DNA from: Sciscionella marina DSM 45152
GTDB taxonomy: Bacteria > Actinomycetota > Actinomycetes > Mycobacteriales > Pseudonocardiaceae
Assembly: GCF_000379465.1 (NCBI RefSeq)
Contig: NZ_KB905381.1
Location: forward strand, 62,001-126,000
Length of the DNA: 64,000 nucleotides
Direction of reading: 5' to 3'
Shown here: positions 33,951 to 42,486 of the stretch, piece by piece
How the letters are laid out: every line of letters starts with the position of its first letter
Numbering within the stretch: position 1 is the stretch's first letter
Notes under the pieces: model-generated
Told to the model about the DNA's origin: nothing
Database searches by the model: none
What the model saw: the letters and a program-made list of their open reading frames with translations, nothing else
Position numbers and translations under genes: made by a program

Positions 33951-34802
33951 ATGACCGCGAGAATCCTCGACGGTAAGAAGCTCGCTGCAGAGATTCTCGA
34001 TCACACCCGCGAGGAGGTGGATCTATTTCGTGAACGGACCGGGTCGGTCCCCGGACTGTCGACCGTCCTCGTCGGCGACGACCCGGCTAGCGAGGTTTAT
34101 GTCGCGGGCAAGCGTCGAAAGGCCACAGCTGCGGGCATGGCCGACTTCCACCAACACCTGCCCGCAACGGCGACGGAGTCCGAGGTGGCGGCGATGCTTG
34201 AGGAGCTCGCGGCAGATTCGCGCGTGTCCGGGATCCTGCTGCAGCTCCCGCTGCCTGGTTACCTAGATGCAGCGTCGCTCGTCGAGCGCATCCCCGCCCA
34301 CAAGGACGTCGACGGGCTGACAACGGCGAGCGCCGGTTTGCTCGGGCGGAAGTTGCCAGGCCTGCGCCCGTGCACACCGCAGGGAGTCGTCGAGTTGCTC
34401 GACGCCGCCGCGATCGACGTGGCGGGACGGCGCGCCGTCGTCGTAGGCCGGTCGATGCTGGTCGGTGCTCCGCTAGCACAAATGCTGACCCATCGCGACG
34501 CGACCGTGACGCTCGCCCACTCCCGCACCAAAGACCTGGTCGGGGTCACCCGCTCCGCCGACATCCTCGTCGCTGCGGCCGGAGTCTCCGGCCTGATCAC
34601 CGCTGCACATGTCGCGGAGGGCACGGTCGTTGTCGACGTCGGGATCCACCGCACTCCGGACGGTTTGGTCGGTGACGTCCGGTTCGACGAGGCGCGCGAG
34701 CGTGCCTCATGGATCACCCCGGTTCCCGGTGGCGTCGGGCCGCTCACGATCGCGATGGTTCTGCGCAACACCGTGCAGGCCGCGCAGTATGCCGCCGACT
34801 GA
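33951..34802 (+). CDS. folD: FolD: methylenetetrahydrofolate dehydrogenase/cyclohydrolase, 283 aa
   Basis: Bifunctional cytosolic enzyme interconverting 5,10-methylene-THF, methenyl-THF and 10-formyl-THF with NADP(H). Family features in order: VGDDPASEVYVAGKRRKATAAG with the catalytic Lys, ILLQLPLPGY, HKDVDGLTTASAGLL, CTPQGVVELL, VVVGRSMLVGAPLAQML for the nucleotide, HSRTKDL, and PVPGGVGPLTIAML-like PVPGGVGPLTIAMV. Length is standard. It heads a group of folate genes and is convergent with the VOC gene, 10 bp away. A second, housekeeping folD would be expected elsewhere, so this copy probably serves the local one-carbon pathway. Confidence 0.95.
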   Translation: MTARILDGKKLAAEILDHTREEVDLFRERTGSVPGLSTVLVGDDPASEVYVAGKRRKATAAGMADFHQHLPATATESEVAAMLEELAADSRVSGILLQLPLPGYLDAASLVERIPAHKDVDGLTTASAGLLGRKLPGLRPCTPQGVVELLDAAAIDVAGRRAVVVGRSMLVGAPLAQMLTHRDATVTLAHSRTKDLVGVTRSADILVAAAGVSGLITAAHVAEGTVVVDVGIHRTPDGLVGDVRFDEARERASWITPVPGGVGPLTIAMVLRNTVQAAQYAAD

Positions 34803-34812
34803 GCAGGACGGG

Positions 34813-35595
34813 TCACCGGGGACCCATGCCCGACAGACCACCGTGCCCGGCGGTGCCCGGCTGAGCCAACGAGCGCCCGTCCCACAGCCCGAATAGCCCT
34901 CCCCACGAGTCCTGCAGGAGCGCGTACTCACCGGTTGGGCTGGGTGATCGGGGCACGACGACCCAAGCGCCGAGCGCGGTCGCCCGGGCGATTCCGCGGT
35001 CGACCGTCGGATAATGAAAGTACGGCAACCACTGCGCGGGTGTCGCCGGTTCCAGGAACGACGTCATGTCGAGGATTCCGGCGACGTGCGTGCCGGCTGC
35101 GCTCAGCATGATGTAGTCCGACGGTTCGTCGGGTAGCACGTCGGCCCGCAGATCGAGCGCGGACGAATAGAACGACGTGGCGTCGGCGACCTGCCGGGTG
35201 TAGAGGTCGGCGAGTACCACGTCGTGGGTGCCGGGGTCCCGGTGCCCGGTTCCGACCGACCACAGCTCGAACAGTGCCCCGTCGGGGTCCCGGATCCGCA
35301 GCGCTCCGTCATGCGATCTGGCCGACTGCACTACGGCGCCCGCCGCCGTGCACCGCTCAAGCGCGGCCGGCACGTCTGCCACGGCGAAGCCCACGATCCA
35401 ACGGGAGACGTCTGAGGGGTGTGAGTGAGCGATCCGCTGCCGGGCGGTCGGGAGCGTCGAGTCGCCACTGAAGGCGGCGGCACGTGGGCGTCCGGCGAGT
35501 GCGGAGTAGAAGTCGTCGGCCGAAGCCGGGTCGGGCGAATCGAGCCGCAGCGAGCACATCGTCGTCCTGGCCACTGCGTACCTCTCGGTGTTCAT
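34813..35595 (-). CDS. VOC-superfamily protein with two tandem modules, 260 aa
   Basis: Glyoxalase/bleomycin-resistance/extradiol-dioxygenase fold. Two repeats are visible, each beginning with a FYSALAG/FYSSALDLR segment: residues ~10-115 (SPDPASADDFYSALAG ... IRDPDGALFELWSVG) and ~125-250 (DLYTRQVADATSFYSSALDLRADV ... LLQDSWGGLFGLW). Candidate metal Glu in the first repeat is in LFELWS. Members of this short two-module type include two-domain isomerases and hydroxyketone-type enzymes. The start overlaps the PucR stop (ATGA), so the regulator and this enzyme form an operon pointing at folD. Confidence 0.85.
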   Translation of the reverse strand: MNTERYAVARTTMCSLRLDSPDPASADDFYSALAGRPRAAAFSGDSTLPTARQRIAHSHPSDVSRWIVGFAVADVPAALERCTAAGAVVQSARSHDGALRIRDPDGALFELWSVGTGHRDPGTHDVVLADLYTRQVADATSFYSSALDLRADVLPDEPSDYIMLSAAGTHVAGILDMTSFLEPATPAQWLPYFHYPTVDRGIARATALGAWVVVPRSPSPTGEYALLQDSWGGLFGLWDGRSLAQPGTAGHGGLSGMGPR

Positions 35596-36731
35596 CCGAT
35601 CCTTCCCTCATTCCGTGCGGTGCTCGCTCCCGGGGGCCGGTCCCCGTACCGGGTTGCGATCCAGAAATGCATCCGTCCATCGAAGGTGTCCGGACTCCAC
35701 CCTGTCAGTTCGGCAATCATGTTGAGTCGGTAGCGGAGGGTGTTGCGATGGACGAAAAGGCGTTCGGCCGCACGGGACGCTGAGCAATCGGAATCCAGGT
35801 AGGTGACCAGCGAGTGGACGAGTTCGCTGCCCGTCCGCTCGTCGTGCACGGTCAGCGGCTCCAGGGCGCGCACACCGAACTCCCGCACTGGCACTGTGTC
35901 GGCCGATCCCAATAGAAGGTAGCCCAGGTTGAGCGGACGGGCATGATGCAGCCCGGCAACCGACGCCGCCTCGCGCGCCTGGTGGTAGCTCATCGCAAGC
36001 GAGACGGGATCCGACACCATGGGGCCCACCCCGACCGAGGCGTCCGGGTCCGCGGCCCGCAGGTGTTCCAGCAGCATGCCGGCGATGGTCGGTACGGGAT
36101 CCGCGCTGGGCACGACCAGGACGAGGTCGTCGTCGACGGTAGCGCGGACGTACGGGTCGCCGCGGCCGGCGAGGAGCGAGTGGAGGTTCCACGGACGGCT
36201 GCGTAGCCTGGCTCCGGACAATGTGGATCGTCCAACCAGGACGGAGTAGCTGATCTGCGGGCCCGGCTCGATGCCGATCGTCGAGAGCCGTTCCCGAGCC
36301 TCCTCGCCAAGGCTGCGCCCGCGGAAGACGTCCTCGAGTATCTGCCCGGCCCGTTCGCGTCGACCTGTCAGCAGCGCCTGCAGCCGGGCGAGCTCCAACG
36401 TTGCCAGGTGCGAGGCCATCCGGAAATAGGTCCGGTCCGCCTGTTCGGGCGAGACGACCAGCAGCGCCACCACATCACCCTCCAGAACGACAGGGAACAG
36501 CGCACGTGGCGGGGTTCCCAGCTGCTCCACCCCGGGGCGCCACGACCGCAGATCCTGCAGCGGCCACGGGGCGCGGCTCGGTACCGACGCCAGGAGGCTG
36601 CCACGGACGTCGACGAAGGCGGCCGGAGCGGAGGTGACGCGGCGCAGGACGGCCAGCACACCAGCGAGACCGGCGCCGTCGGTCAGCGCGCGGCACATCG
36701 CGAGCAGTTCGTCGGCTTCGCTCACGCCCAC
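35592..36731 (-). CDS. PucR-family transcriptional regulator, 379 aa
   Basis: Helix-turn-helix activator of the PucR/CdaR type. The C-terminal HTH reads SASRAAERLFVHRNTLRYRLNMIAELTG, and a central GGDEF-like segment precedes it. The N-terminal ~130 residues form a GAF-like sensor (VTSAPAAFVDVRGSLLASVP). The GTG at 36731 was chosen because GGGAGG lies 5 bases upstream; an overlapping ATG there is out of frame, and a longer frame upstream would run into purU's promoter. It is divergent from purU and is the probable activator of the one-carbon operon. Classic PucR controls purine degradation, which agrees with the NCS1 permease here. Confidence 0.9.
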   Translation of the reverse strand: MGVSEADELLAMCRALTDGAGLAGVLAVLRRVTSAPAAFVDVRGSLLASVPSRAPWPLQDLRSWRPGVEQLGTPPRALFPVVLEGDVVALLVVSPEQADRTYFRMASHLATLELARLQALLTGRRERAGQILEDVFRGRSLGEEARERLSTIGIEPGPQISYSVLVGRSTLSGARLRSRPWNLHSLLAGRGDPYVRATVDDDLVLVVPSADPVPTIAGMLLEHLRAADPDASVGVGPMVSDPVSLAMSYHQAREAASVAGLHHARPLNLGYLLLGSADTVPVREFGVRALEPLTVHDERTGSELVHSLVTYLDSDCSASRAAERLFVHRNTLRYRLNMIAELTGWSPDTFDGRMHFWIATRYGDRPPGASTARNEGRIG

Positions 36732-36921
36732 ATGATCCTCCCTCTGCCCACATGCCGTCACCTGGGGCGAACGGATGCATTCGGTTCTTGTCGTCAATCG
36801 TTCACGTGAACGACGGCAGTCGGAGGTGTTGGGCATGTGCACGATGCGCCGGCTCGTTCCCGACCGCGACAGTGTCAACCGACACCGCCGACGAGATGCG
36901 CTCGCTCGGCAGCCGACCCCA

Positions 36922-37836
36922 ATGGCGGACACGGTCATGAAACAGAACTCTTCGGGCTCCGCGGTGACGAACGCGGCAACCCGACGTTGTGCACGAATGC
37001 GGATTCGAGTCACCGGTGGCGACCGCCCCGGTCTCGTCGCCACCCTGACGGGCGTGTTGCACGAGCAGGGGGGCAACATTCGCGAGTCGAGTCAGTTCAG
37101 CACAGACCCGGACGACGGTGCGTTTTTCCTGCGCATGGTCGTTGACGTATCGCATGACACCGTCGATGCGTTCTCCGAGCGGGTCCGGCAGGTCGTCGCC
37201 GAGCTGGGGATGACCTGCGAGCTGCGATCCGCGGATCGGCGCAAGCGGATGGTCGTGCTCTGCTCGACCGGTGATCACTGCGTGCTTGACCTGCTGTGGC
37301 GGACGCAGACCGACGACCTCCATGCCGACGTCCCGCTCGTCGTGTCCAACCACGACAAGCTGCGCACGCCGGTGGAGCAGTTCGACGTGCCGTTCTACTA
37401 CGTCCCCGCGGACCCCACCGACCGGAGCCGTTCGGAACGGCGGATCCTTGATCTGATCGGGTCGGCCGACGCCGACGTCGTCGTGCTGGCGCGCTACATG
37501 CAGATCCTCAGCGAGGATTTCCTGCAGCACCTCGGCGTCCCAGTCATCAACATCCACCACTCGCTGCTTCCGGCGTTCGTCGGCGCCCAGCCATACCGGC
37601 GGGCGTACGAGCGAGGCGTGAAGATCATCGGTGCCACCGCCCACTACGCGACCCCCGAGCTCGACGCAGGTCCGATCATCGCCCAGGGCGTCGAGAACGT
37701 CGGGCACACCGCAGATGCCGCCGCGATGGCGAAGCTCGGTCGCAACGTTGAGCAGACTGTGCTGGCCCGGGCGGTCCGGCTGCACGTCGACGACCGTGTG
37801 CAGGTCCACCGCAATCGGACGATCATCCATGTCTGA
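36922..37836 (+). CDS. purU: PurU: formyltetrahydrofolate deformylase, 304 aa
   Basis: Hydrolyses 10-formyl-THF to formate and free THF. The N-terminal ACT domain reads IRVTGGDRPGLVATLTGVLHEQGGNIRESSQFS. The C-terminal formyltransferase-like domain has VPLVVSNHDKLR, VVLARYMQILSEDFLQ, and the catalytic INIHHSLLPAFVGAQPY with the late ATAHYATPELDAGPIIAQGVE. Asn, His and Asp of the active site are present. The ATG at 36922 is a reasonable start; 36937 is also possible. Overlaps the next gene by 8 bases. In bacterial demethylation pathways (for example of dimethylglycine or DMSP) PurU regenerates THF, which fits the neighbours. Confidence 0.94.
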   Translation: MADTVMKQNSSGSAVTNAATRRCARMRIRVTGGDRPGLVATLTGVLHEQGGNIRESSQFSTDPDDGAFFLRMVVDVSHDTVDAFSERVRQVVAELGMTCELRSADRRKRMVVLCSTGDHCVLDLLWRTQTDDLHADVPLVVSNHDKLRTPVEQFDVPFYYVPADPTDRSRSERRILDLIGSADADVVVLARYMQILSEDFLQHLGVPVINIHHSLLPAFVGAQPYRRAYERGVKIIGATAHYATPELDAGPIIAQGVENVGHTADAAAMAKLGRNVEQTVLARAVRLHVDDRVQVHRNRTIIHV

Positions 37837-38887
37837 GCCATCCGCGGTGCGCGGCGCCGAACATATCCTCATCGTGTTCTGTCATCCGCTGGCCGACTCC
37901 TTTGGGGCTCGGCTGTTGGAGGAGTACACGACCGGGCTTACCGAGTCAGGTCGCTCCTACGAGGTGGCCGACCTCTACGCCGAGGGCTTCGATCCGGTCT
38001 TCCACGCCGCGGATTACGTGCAGTTCGAGGGCGGCCCCCTTCCCCAACGGCTCCTGGAGGAACAAGCGCGGGTGGAGCGGGCGGACGCGATCGTCGTCAT
38101 CAGCCCGCTGTGGTGGCTCGGTACGCCCGCGATGCTGAAGGGCTGGTTCGACCGAGTCTGGAGCAATGGCTGGGCCTACGAGTTCGCGAACGACCCGGAG
38201 GGCAGCCTGCTGCCCCTGCGGCCTTACCTGTTCCTCATGACGACCGGTGGTTCGGCCGGCAGTTTCGACCGCCGCGGCTACGCCGACGCACTCGATGCGC
38301 TCATCCGGGGCGGAATCCTCGGATGGTGCGGTGTGAGTGAGTCGAGCGTCGTTCTGTTGCACGACACGGGGTTCGACGTCGAGACGACCGGCGCGCACCT
38401 CGATTTCGCCCGCGCCACCGGTGCCGGAGCCACGGTGGTCGACCGCGCCCCGTCTCCCGATCCGGCGCGCATCACCGTCCTGAACCGTCCGCTGCCGGCA
38501 CGAACACGAAGGAGTCCTACCGCGATGGATGCTCAGACCGCCATTCGCTCTTATTGCGACGCCTGGGTCGCGAAGGACAACGCCGGGATCGCGCAGCTGT
38601 TCGCCGAGGGAGGAGTCTTCGTCGACCCGCTCCATGAGCGTCCACTCATTGGCCCGGACGACATCTCACGCACGAACCAGTCCGCTGTCGATGAGCTAGA
38701 CGACGTGCACATCGAACTCTTCATGGTGCGGGGCGCCGGTGACTGTGCCGTTGCCGAGGGCCGGATGACCGCGAAAGTCATCGGCGGCGGCGCCCTGGAT
38801 TTCGAGTTCGCCATGGTCGCCGAGACAGCCAATGGTCTGATCACCCGGCTCACCGAGTACTTCGATACCTCTGCGCTGCAGTCCTGA
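37829..38887 (+). CDS. Flavodoxin-fold NAD(P)H oxidoreductase fused to a SnoaL-like domain, 352 aa
   Basis: The first ~225 residues match the NAD(P)H quinone reductase/KefF/MdaB group: ILIVFCHPLADSFGARLLEEY for the flavin, then ADAIVVISPLWWLGTPAMLKGWFDRVW and LFLMTTGGSAGSFDR. After a short linker, the last 120 residues (MDAQTAIRSYCDAWVAKDNAGIAQLFAEGGVFVDPL ... LDFEFAMVAE) form an NTF2/SnoaL domain. The junction contains GAAGGAG and an in-frame ATG at 38525, as if two coupled genes had lost the stop between them. Both forms may be made. The reductase could supply reduced flavin or reduce a quinone-like intermediate in the one-carbon cluster. Confidence 0.82.
   Translation: MSEPSAVRGAEHILIVFCHPLADSFGARLLEEYTTGLTESGRSYEVADLYAEGFDPVFHAADYVQFEGGPLPQRLLEEQARVERADAIVVISPLWWLGTPAMLKGWFDRVWSNGWAYEFANDPEGSLLPLRPYLFLMTTGGSAGSFDRRGYADALDALIRGGILGWCGVSESSVVLLHDTGFDVETTGAHLDFARATGAGATVVDRAPSPDPARITVLNRPLPARTRRSPTAMDAQTAIRSYCDAWVAKDNAGIAQLFAEGGVFVDPLHERPLIGPDDISRTNQSAVDELDDVHIELFMVRGAGDCAVAEGRMTAKVIGGGALDFEFAMVAETANGLITRLTEYFDTSALQS
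38525..38887 (+). CDS. Possible internal start: free SnoaL-like protein, 120 aa
   Basis: ATG at 38525 with GAAGGAG 9-15 bases upstream, in frame with the flavodoxin-fold gene. A separate product MDAQTAIRSY... would be a complete SnoaL/NTF2-fold protein of normal size. The ribosome-binding site inside a coding frame is the evidence that this was, or still is, its own gene. Not counted as certain. Confidence 0.5.
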   Translation: MDAQTAIRSYCDAWVAKDNAGIAQLFAEGGVFVDPLHERPLIGPDDISRTNQSAVDELDDVHIELFMVRGAGDCAVAEGRMTAKVIGGGALDFEFAMVAETANGLITRLTEYFDTSALQS

Positions 38888-38930
38888 TCTGCGGCCGCCA
38901 CCCCGACCACCCGACTCTGGAGGTTTCCCC

Positions 38931-40046
38931 ATGTCGCAGCCCGTCCGCCAGAACCTGATGTACATCACTCGCCGATCGCCGTACTTCGAGCGCACGCTCG
39001 CCGAGGGCGCCCTGGAGTGGGGCGTCTACAACCACACCTACATGCCGTTCGTCTATGACAACGACCCACGTGCGGAATACGACGCCATGGTCTCCGGTGT
39101 CACCCAGTGGGATGTCGGCGCCGAGCGTCAGGCCGAGTTCCGAGGCCCCGACGCACTGAAGTTCGCCGACTACCTCGCTCCGCGGAGTTTGTCGAAGCTG
39201 CCGGTCGGAGGGTGCAAGTACACCCCCCTCTGTGATCAGAACGGCAAGATCATGTCGGAGATCATTGTGCTCCGGCCCTTCGAAGACGTGGTCTGGTTCT
39301 CGCACTCCGACGTGGACGTCTCGCTGTGGGCTTATGGCCTGGCCCAGGCCGGCAGGTTCGACGTCGAGGTCGCCGAGGCCGACATCGCCCCCTTCCAGAT
39401 CCAGGGCCCCAAGGCTCGCGACGTACTGGCTCCGCTCGTCGAGGCCGACCTGGCGTCGCTGCGCAGGTTCCGCTGTGTGGTGACAAAGCTCGCCGGTGTC
39501 GACGTCGTCATCTCCAACACCGGCTGGAGCAAGGAAGCCGGTTATGAGGTCTACCCGATCGGCACCGCCGGTGCCGTCGAGGCGTGGGACGCGGTCCGCG
39601 AGGCCGGCCGTGAGCACGATCTGCTCGTCACCGGACCGAACCTGAACCGGGCAGTCGAGCAGGGAATCCTGGACACCCAGTACGCCACCAACTCCGACAT
39701 GGACCTGCTCGAGGCCGGTCTGGGTGGCTTCCTCGACCTCGACGGCGAGGACTTCATCGGCCGCGACGCGCTGCGGAAAGTCCGCGTGGAAGGCCCCCGC
39801 CGCAAGACGATCGGCCTCGTCTCCGACAACGCCGAGTGGCCGCTGTTCGAGGGCTTCTGGCCGCTGCAGGACAACGCGTCCGGCCAGCAAGTCGGCATCG
39901 TGCGGTGGGCGGTGTGGTCCTACGCCCTGGAGCGCAACATCGCCGTCGCCCTAGTCGACGCCGCAGTCGGCGAAGCCGATGAGTTCACGATCGTGAGCCC
40001 CACTGGAGAGCACAAGGCCAACGTCCACCCCGTCCCGTTCATCTGA
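38931..40046 (+). CDS. GcvT/DmdA-family tetrahydrofolate-dependent methyltransferase (demethylase), 371 aa
   Basis: Folate-binding aminomethyltransferase-fold enzyme. Matches to DmdA (DMSP demethylase) recalled from memory: VYNHTYMPFVYD, VTQWDVGAERQAEFRGPDALKFADYLAPRSLSKLPVGGCKYTPLCDQNGKI, IQGPKARDVLAPL, GWSKEAGYEVYPIG, EAGLGGFLDLDGEDFIGRDAL and terminal HPVPFI. Length equals DmdA (~369). Glycine-cleavage GcvT has a different N-terminus, and no gcvP/H gene is nearby. The expected reaction moves a methyl from a substrate to THF, giving 5-methyl-THF. A metF-like reductase follows, which supports methyl transfer. The substrate is unknown; DMSP is only one possibility. RBS GGAGG before the ATG. 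Confidence 0.88.
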   Translation: MSQPVRQNLMYITRRSPYFERTLAEGALEWGVYNHTYMPFVYDNDPRAEYDAMVSGVTQWDVGAERQAEFRGPDALKFADYLAPRSLSKLPVGGCKYTPLCDQNGKIMSEIIVLRPFEDVVWFSHSDVDVSLWAYGLAQAGRFDVEVAEADIAPFQIQGPKARDVLAPLVEADLASLRRFRCVVTKLAGVDVVISNTGWSKEAGYEVYPIGTAGAVEAWDAVREAGREHDLLVTGPNLNRAVEQGILDTQYATNSDMDLLEAGLGGFLDLDGEDFIGRDALRKVRVEGPRRKTIGLVSDNAEWPLFEGFWPLQDNASGQQVGIVRWAVWSYALERNIAVALVDAAVGEADEFTIVSPTGEHKANVHPVPFI

Positions 40047-40083
40047 TCGGCCGGACCCGGCCGAACGAGAGGAGTAATCCGTC

Positions 40084-40950
40084 ATGACTGTCGAGCCCGA
40101 GCAGCCGGCCCCGCTGGAAGCCCGGTCCTTACGTGAGCGGTCGCGGATCGAGGTGATCCCGCTTCCGTCGCTGAGGAAGCGGCTCGACGCTATCCCGGCA
40201 GGAGCCCGGCTGTCGGTGACCTGTTCGCCCAGCGAGGGGGTCGACGCGAGCGTCGAGATGACCGCCCGTCTGCGCGACGCCGGTCACGACGCAATTCCGC
40301 ACCTCTCAGCGGGAACCGTCACGAGTCGGGAACAACTCGCAGGTATCGTCCGCCGGTGCGACAGGATGGGGGTGAACGAAGTCTTCTTCATCGGTGGGGA
40401 CGTTCGTCAGGGTGGGCCCTTCCAGAACGCGCATGAGCTCGCCACTGCCTACGCCGCGGCGAGCTCGGCTCTCCGGGTGCTCGGTTTCGCCGGATACCCG
40501 GAAGGGCACCCCACGATCAACGAGCACACCCTGGTGACCGCGCTGCACCAGAAGCAGGAGCTTGTGCACTCAGCGGGCCTCGACGGCTACGTGTCGACCC
40601 AGATGTGTTTCGACGGTCGGGCCGTCAGCAAATGGGTCGCCGACCGACGGGCGCGCGGATTGACCCTGCCCGTCCGTTTCGGTGTTCCAGGCCAGGTCGA
40701 CAGGCTCAAGCTCATGACGATCTCCGGCCGGCTGGGAATCGGGAACTCCCTCAAGTTCCTTCGCAAGAACCGGTCGTCGGTCACCAAGCTGATGTCCTCA
40801 CCGACGTTCCGACCGGACGACCTCGTGGCCGAGGTACTCGGCGCGAGCGTCGCAGATCCCACCGCAACGGTCGACGGGCTGCACCTCTTCTCGTTCAACA
40901 ACCTGGCGCCGACCTTCACCTGGTTCGGCGCCTTCACCTCGGCACACTGA
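40084..40950 (+). CDS. Methylenetetrahydrofolate reductase-like (MetF-family) protein, 288 aa
   Basis: FAD-dependent TIM-barrel enzyme family interconverting methyl- and methylene-THF. Recognisable parts: SVTCSPSEGVDASVEMTARLRDAGHDAIPHLSAGTVTSREQLAGIV, EVFFIGGDV, LGFAGYPEGHPTI, and TQMCFDGRAVSKWV with the active Gln-Met-Cys-Phe-Asp segment. Length is typical. It lies 38 bp after the DmdA/GcvT-like gene and 42 bp before the permease. In a demethylation route it would run in the oxidative direction, turning methyl-THF to methylene-THF, which FolD and PurU then take to formate. Confidence 0.88.
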   Translation: MTVEPEQPAPLEARSLRERSRIEVIPLPSLRKRLDAIPAGARLSVTCSPSEGVDASVEMTARLRDAGHDAIPHLSAGTVTSREQLAGIVRRCDRMGVNEVFFIGGDVRQGGPFQNAHELATAYAAASSALRVLGFAGYPEGHPTINEHTLVTALHQKQELVHSAGLDGYVSTQMCFDGRAVSKWVADRRARGLTLPVRFGVPGQVDRLKLMTISGRLGIGNSLKFLRKNRSSVTKLMSSPTFRPDDLVAEVLGASVADPTATVDGLHLFSFNNLAPTFTWFGAFTSAH

Positions 40951-40991
40951 CCATTCGCGCCCGTCAACGACGACGGAGAGGAGTAGTCCCG

Positions 40992-42425
40992 ATGACACAG
41001 GAACGCAGTCCTGCGATCGAGACCCGAACGGTCGAGCACATCCCGCTCGGGGAGCGGCACGGCAAGGCCCTGGAGATGTTCACCATCTGGTTCGGGACGG
41101 GACTCACACTCGCCGCGACGGCGACCGGGTTCCTGGCCACCTCACTGTATGGCCTGCCCTGGTGGGCGGCCGTGTCGGCCCTGATGGTCGGCTGCCTGGT
41201 CGGCGGCTTCGTCATGGCCCTGCACGCGGCGCAGGGGCCGCAGACCGGTGTGCCGCAAATGCTGCAGACCCGGGCGCAGTTCGGCTCGTACGGCAGCCTG
41301 CTCGTCATCGTGCTCGTGGTGCTCATGTACGTCGGGTTCTTCGCCTCGAACCTGGTACTCGGCGCGCAGTCCATCTCGGCACTGACCACCGTCGACGACA
41401 CGACCGCCACGCTGGTCATCGGGACCGTGTCGACGGTGGCGGCGGTCGTCGGATACCGGCTCATCCACCGGCTGGCCGGCGTCATGAGCATCGTGGCAGG
41501 CGCTGCCCTGCTGCTCGCCTTCGTTTGGGCTCTGGGAGTCAACGGAGTCGATCCCGCCACCTGGACGGCCGGGACGGTGACCGGGGTCGGCATCATGGGG
41601 GCGATCTCGCTCGGCAGCCTGTGGCTGATCGCCTGCGCCCCGTTCGTGTCGGACTACACCCGATACATGCCCAAGGATACCGGGGTGCGCGCGTCGTTCT
41701 GGGCGACCTACTGGGGTGCGGTGCTGGGCGCGATCGTGCCCATGGCGCTGGGTGCGCTGATCGGATCCGCACTGGGTGACAGTGACACGGTCACCGGACT
41801 GACGGTGCTCGTGCACGGCATCAGCCCCGTGGTCATCGTCGTGCTGAGCGTGGCCCTTGTGTCCCAATCCGCCATGTTCGTCTACTGCGGTTCACTGTCG
41901 ACGATCACCATCGGGCAGACGATGTTCGAGAACTGGAATCCGCGCGCCGGAGCCCGCACCTGGGTTTCGGTGATCATCTTCGCGGTGGCGACGGTGATGG
42001 CACTGTTCGGCCGGGACAACTTCCTGGTGGTCTTTTCCAGCTTCCTGCTCACCCTGCTCTGCGTCCTGATCCCGTGGACCGCGATCAACCTCATCGACTA
42101 CTACGTCATCCGGCACGGCGAGTACGACCTCGAGGACATGTTCCGGCAGGACGGGGGGCGTTACGGGCGATTCAACACCCCCGCCGTCGCGTCGTACGTG
42201 CTCGGGATCCTGGTCCAGGTACCGTTCCTGAGCACCACGATGTACACCGGACCGCTGGCTGCCGCCATCGGCGGCGTCGACGTCTCGTGGATCGTCGGTC
42301 TGGTCGTGACCTGTCCGCTCTACCTCGTGCTGATGCGCAGGCGTCGCACGAGCACCACCCCGCCCGCGAGTGCGCCGAGCACCACGCGGGGCGAGGGGGA
42401 GACCGCTCCACCGGTCGGCACCTAG
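40992..42425 (+). CDS. NCS1-family permease, 477 aa
   Basis: Membrane transporter of the nucleobase:cation symporter-1 family, about 12 helices. The signature region has FTIWFGTGLTLAATATGF and GLPWWAAVSALMVGCLVGGFVMALHAAQGPQTGVPQMLQTRAQFGSYG, with ACAPFVSDYTRYMPKDTG in the middle and INLIDYYVIRHGEYDLEDMF late. Known members import purines, pyrimidines, hydantoins, allantoin, thiamine or pyridoxine with sodium or protons. The substrate of this cluster is therefore probably a small N-heterocycle, perhaps methylated. Last gene of the purU operon, ending 61 bp before the LysR gene. Confidence 0.92.
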   Translation: MTQERSPAIETRTVEHIPLGERHGKALEMFTIWFGTGLTLAATATGFLATSLYGLPWWAAVSALMVGCLVGGFVMALHAAQGPQTGVPQMLQTRAQFGSYGSLLVIVLVVLMYVGFFASNLVLGAQSISALTTVDDTTATLVIGTVSTVAAVVGYRLIHRLAGVMSIVAGAALLLAFVWALGVNGVDPATWTAGTVTGVGIMGAISLGSLWLIACAPFVSDYTRYMPKDTGVRASFWATYWGAVLGAIVPMALGALIGSALGDSDTVTGLTVLVHGISPVVIVVLSVALVSQSAMFVYCGSLSTITIGQTMFENWNPRAGARTWVSVIIFAVATVMALFGRDNFLVVFSSFLLTLLCVLIPWTAINLIDYYVIRHGEYDLEDMFRQDGGRYGRFNTPAVASYVLGILVQVPFLSTTMYTGPLAAAIGGVDVSWIVGLVVTCPLYLVLMRRRRTSTTPPASAPSTTRGEGETAPPVGT

Positions 42426-42486
42426 AAGCGGCGACCGTTCGGGTGCCGACACCCGTGCATTCTGTTCGCGGGGAGGACACCGCCGG

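Noticed and set aside
38931-40046. Glycine cleavage T protein
   Set aside because: No gcvP or gcvH nearby, a DmdA-like N-terminus, and a metF-like gene next door, which implies methyl and not methylene transfer. Not fully excluded.
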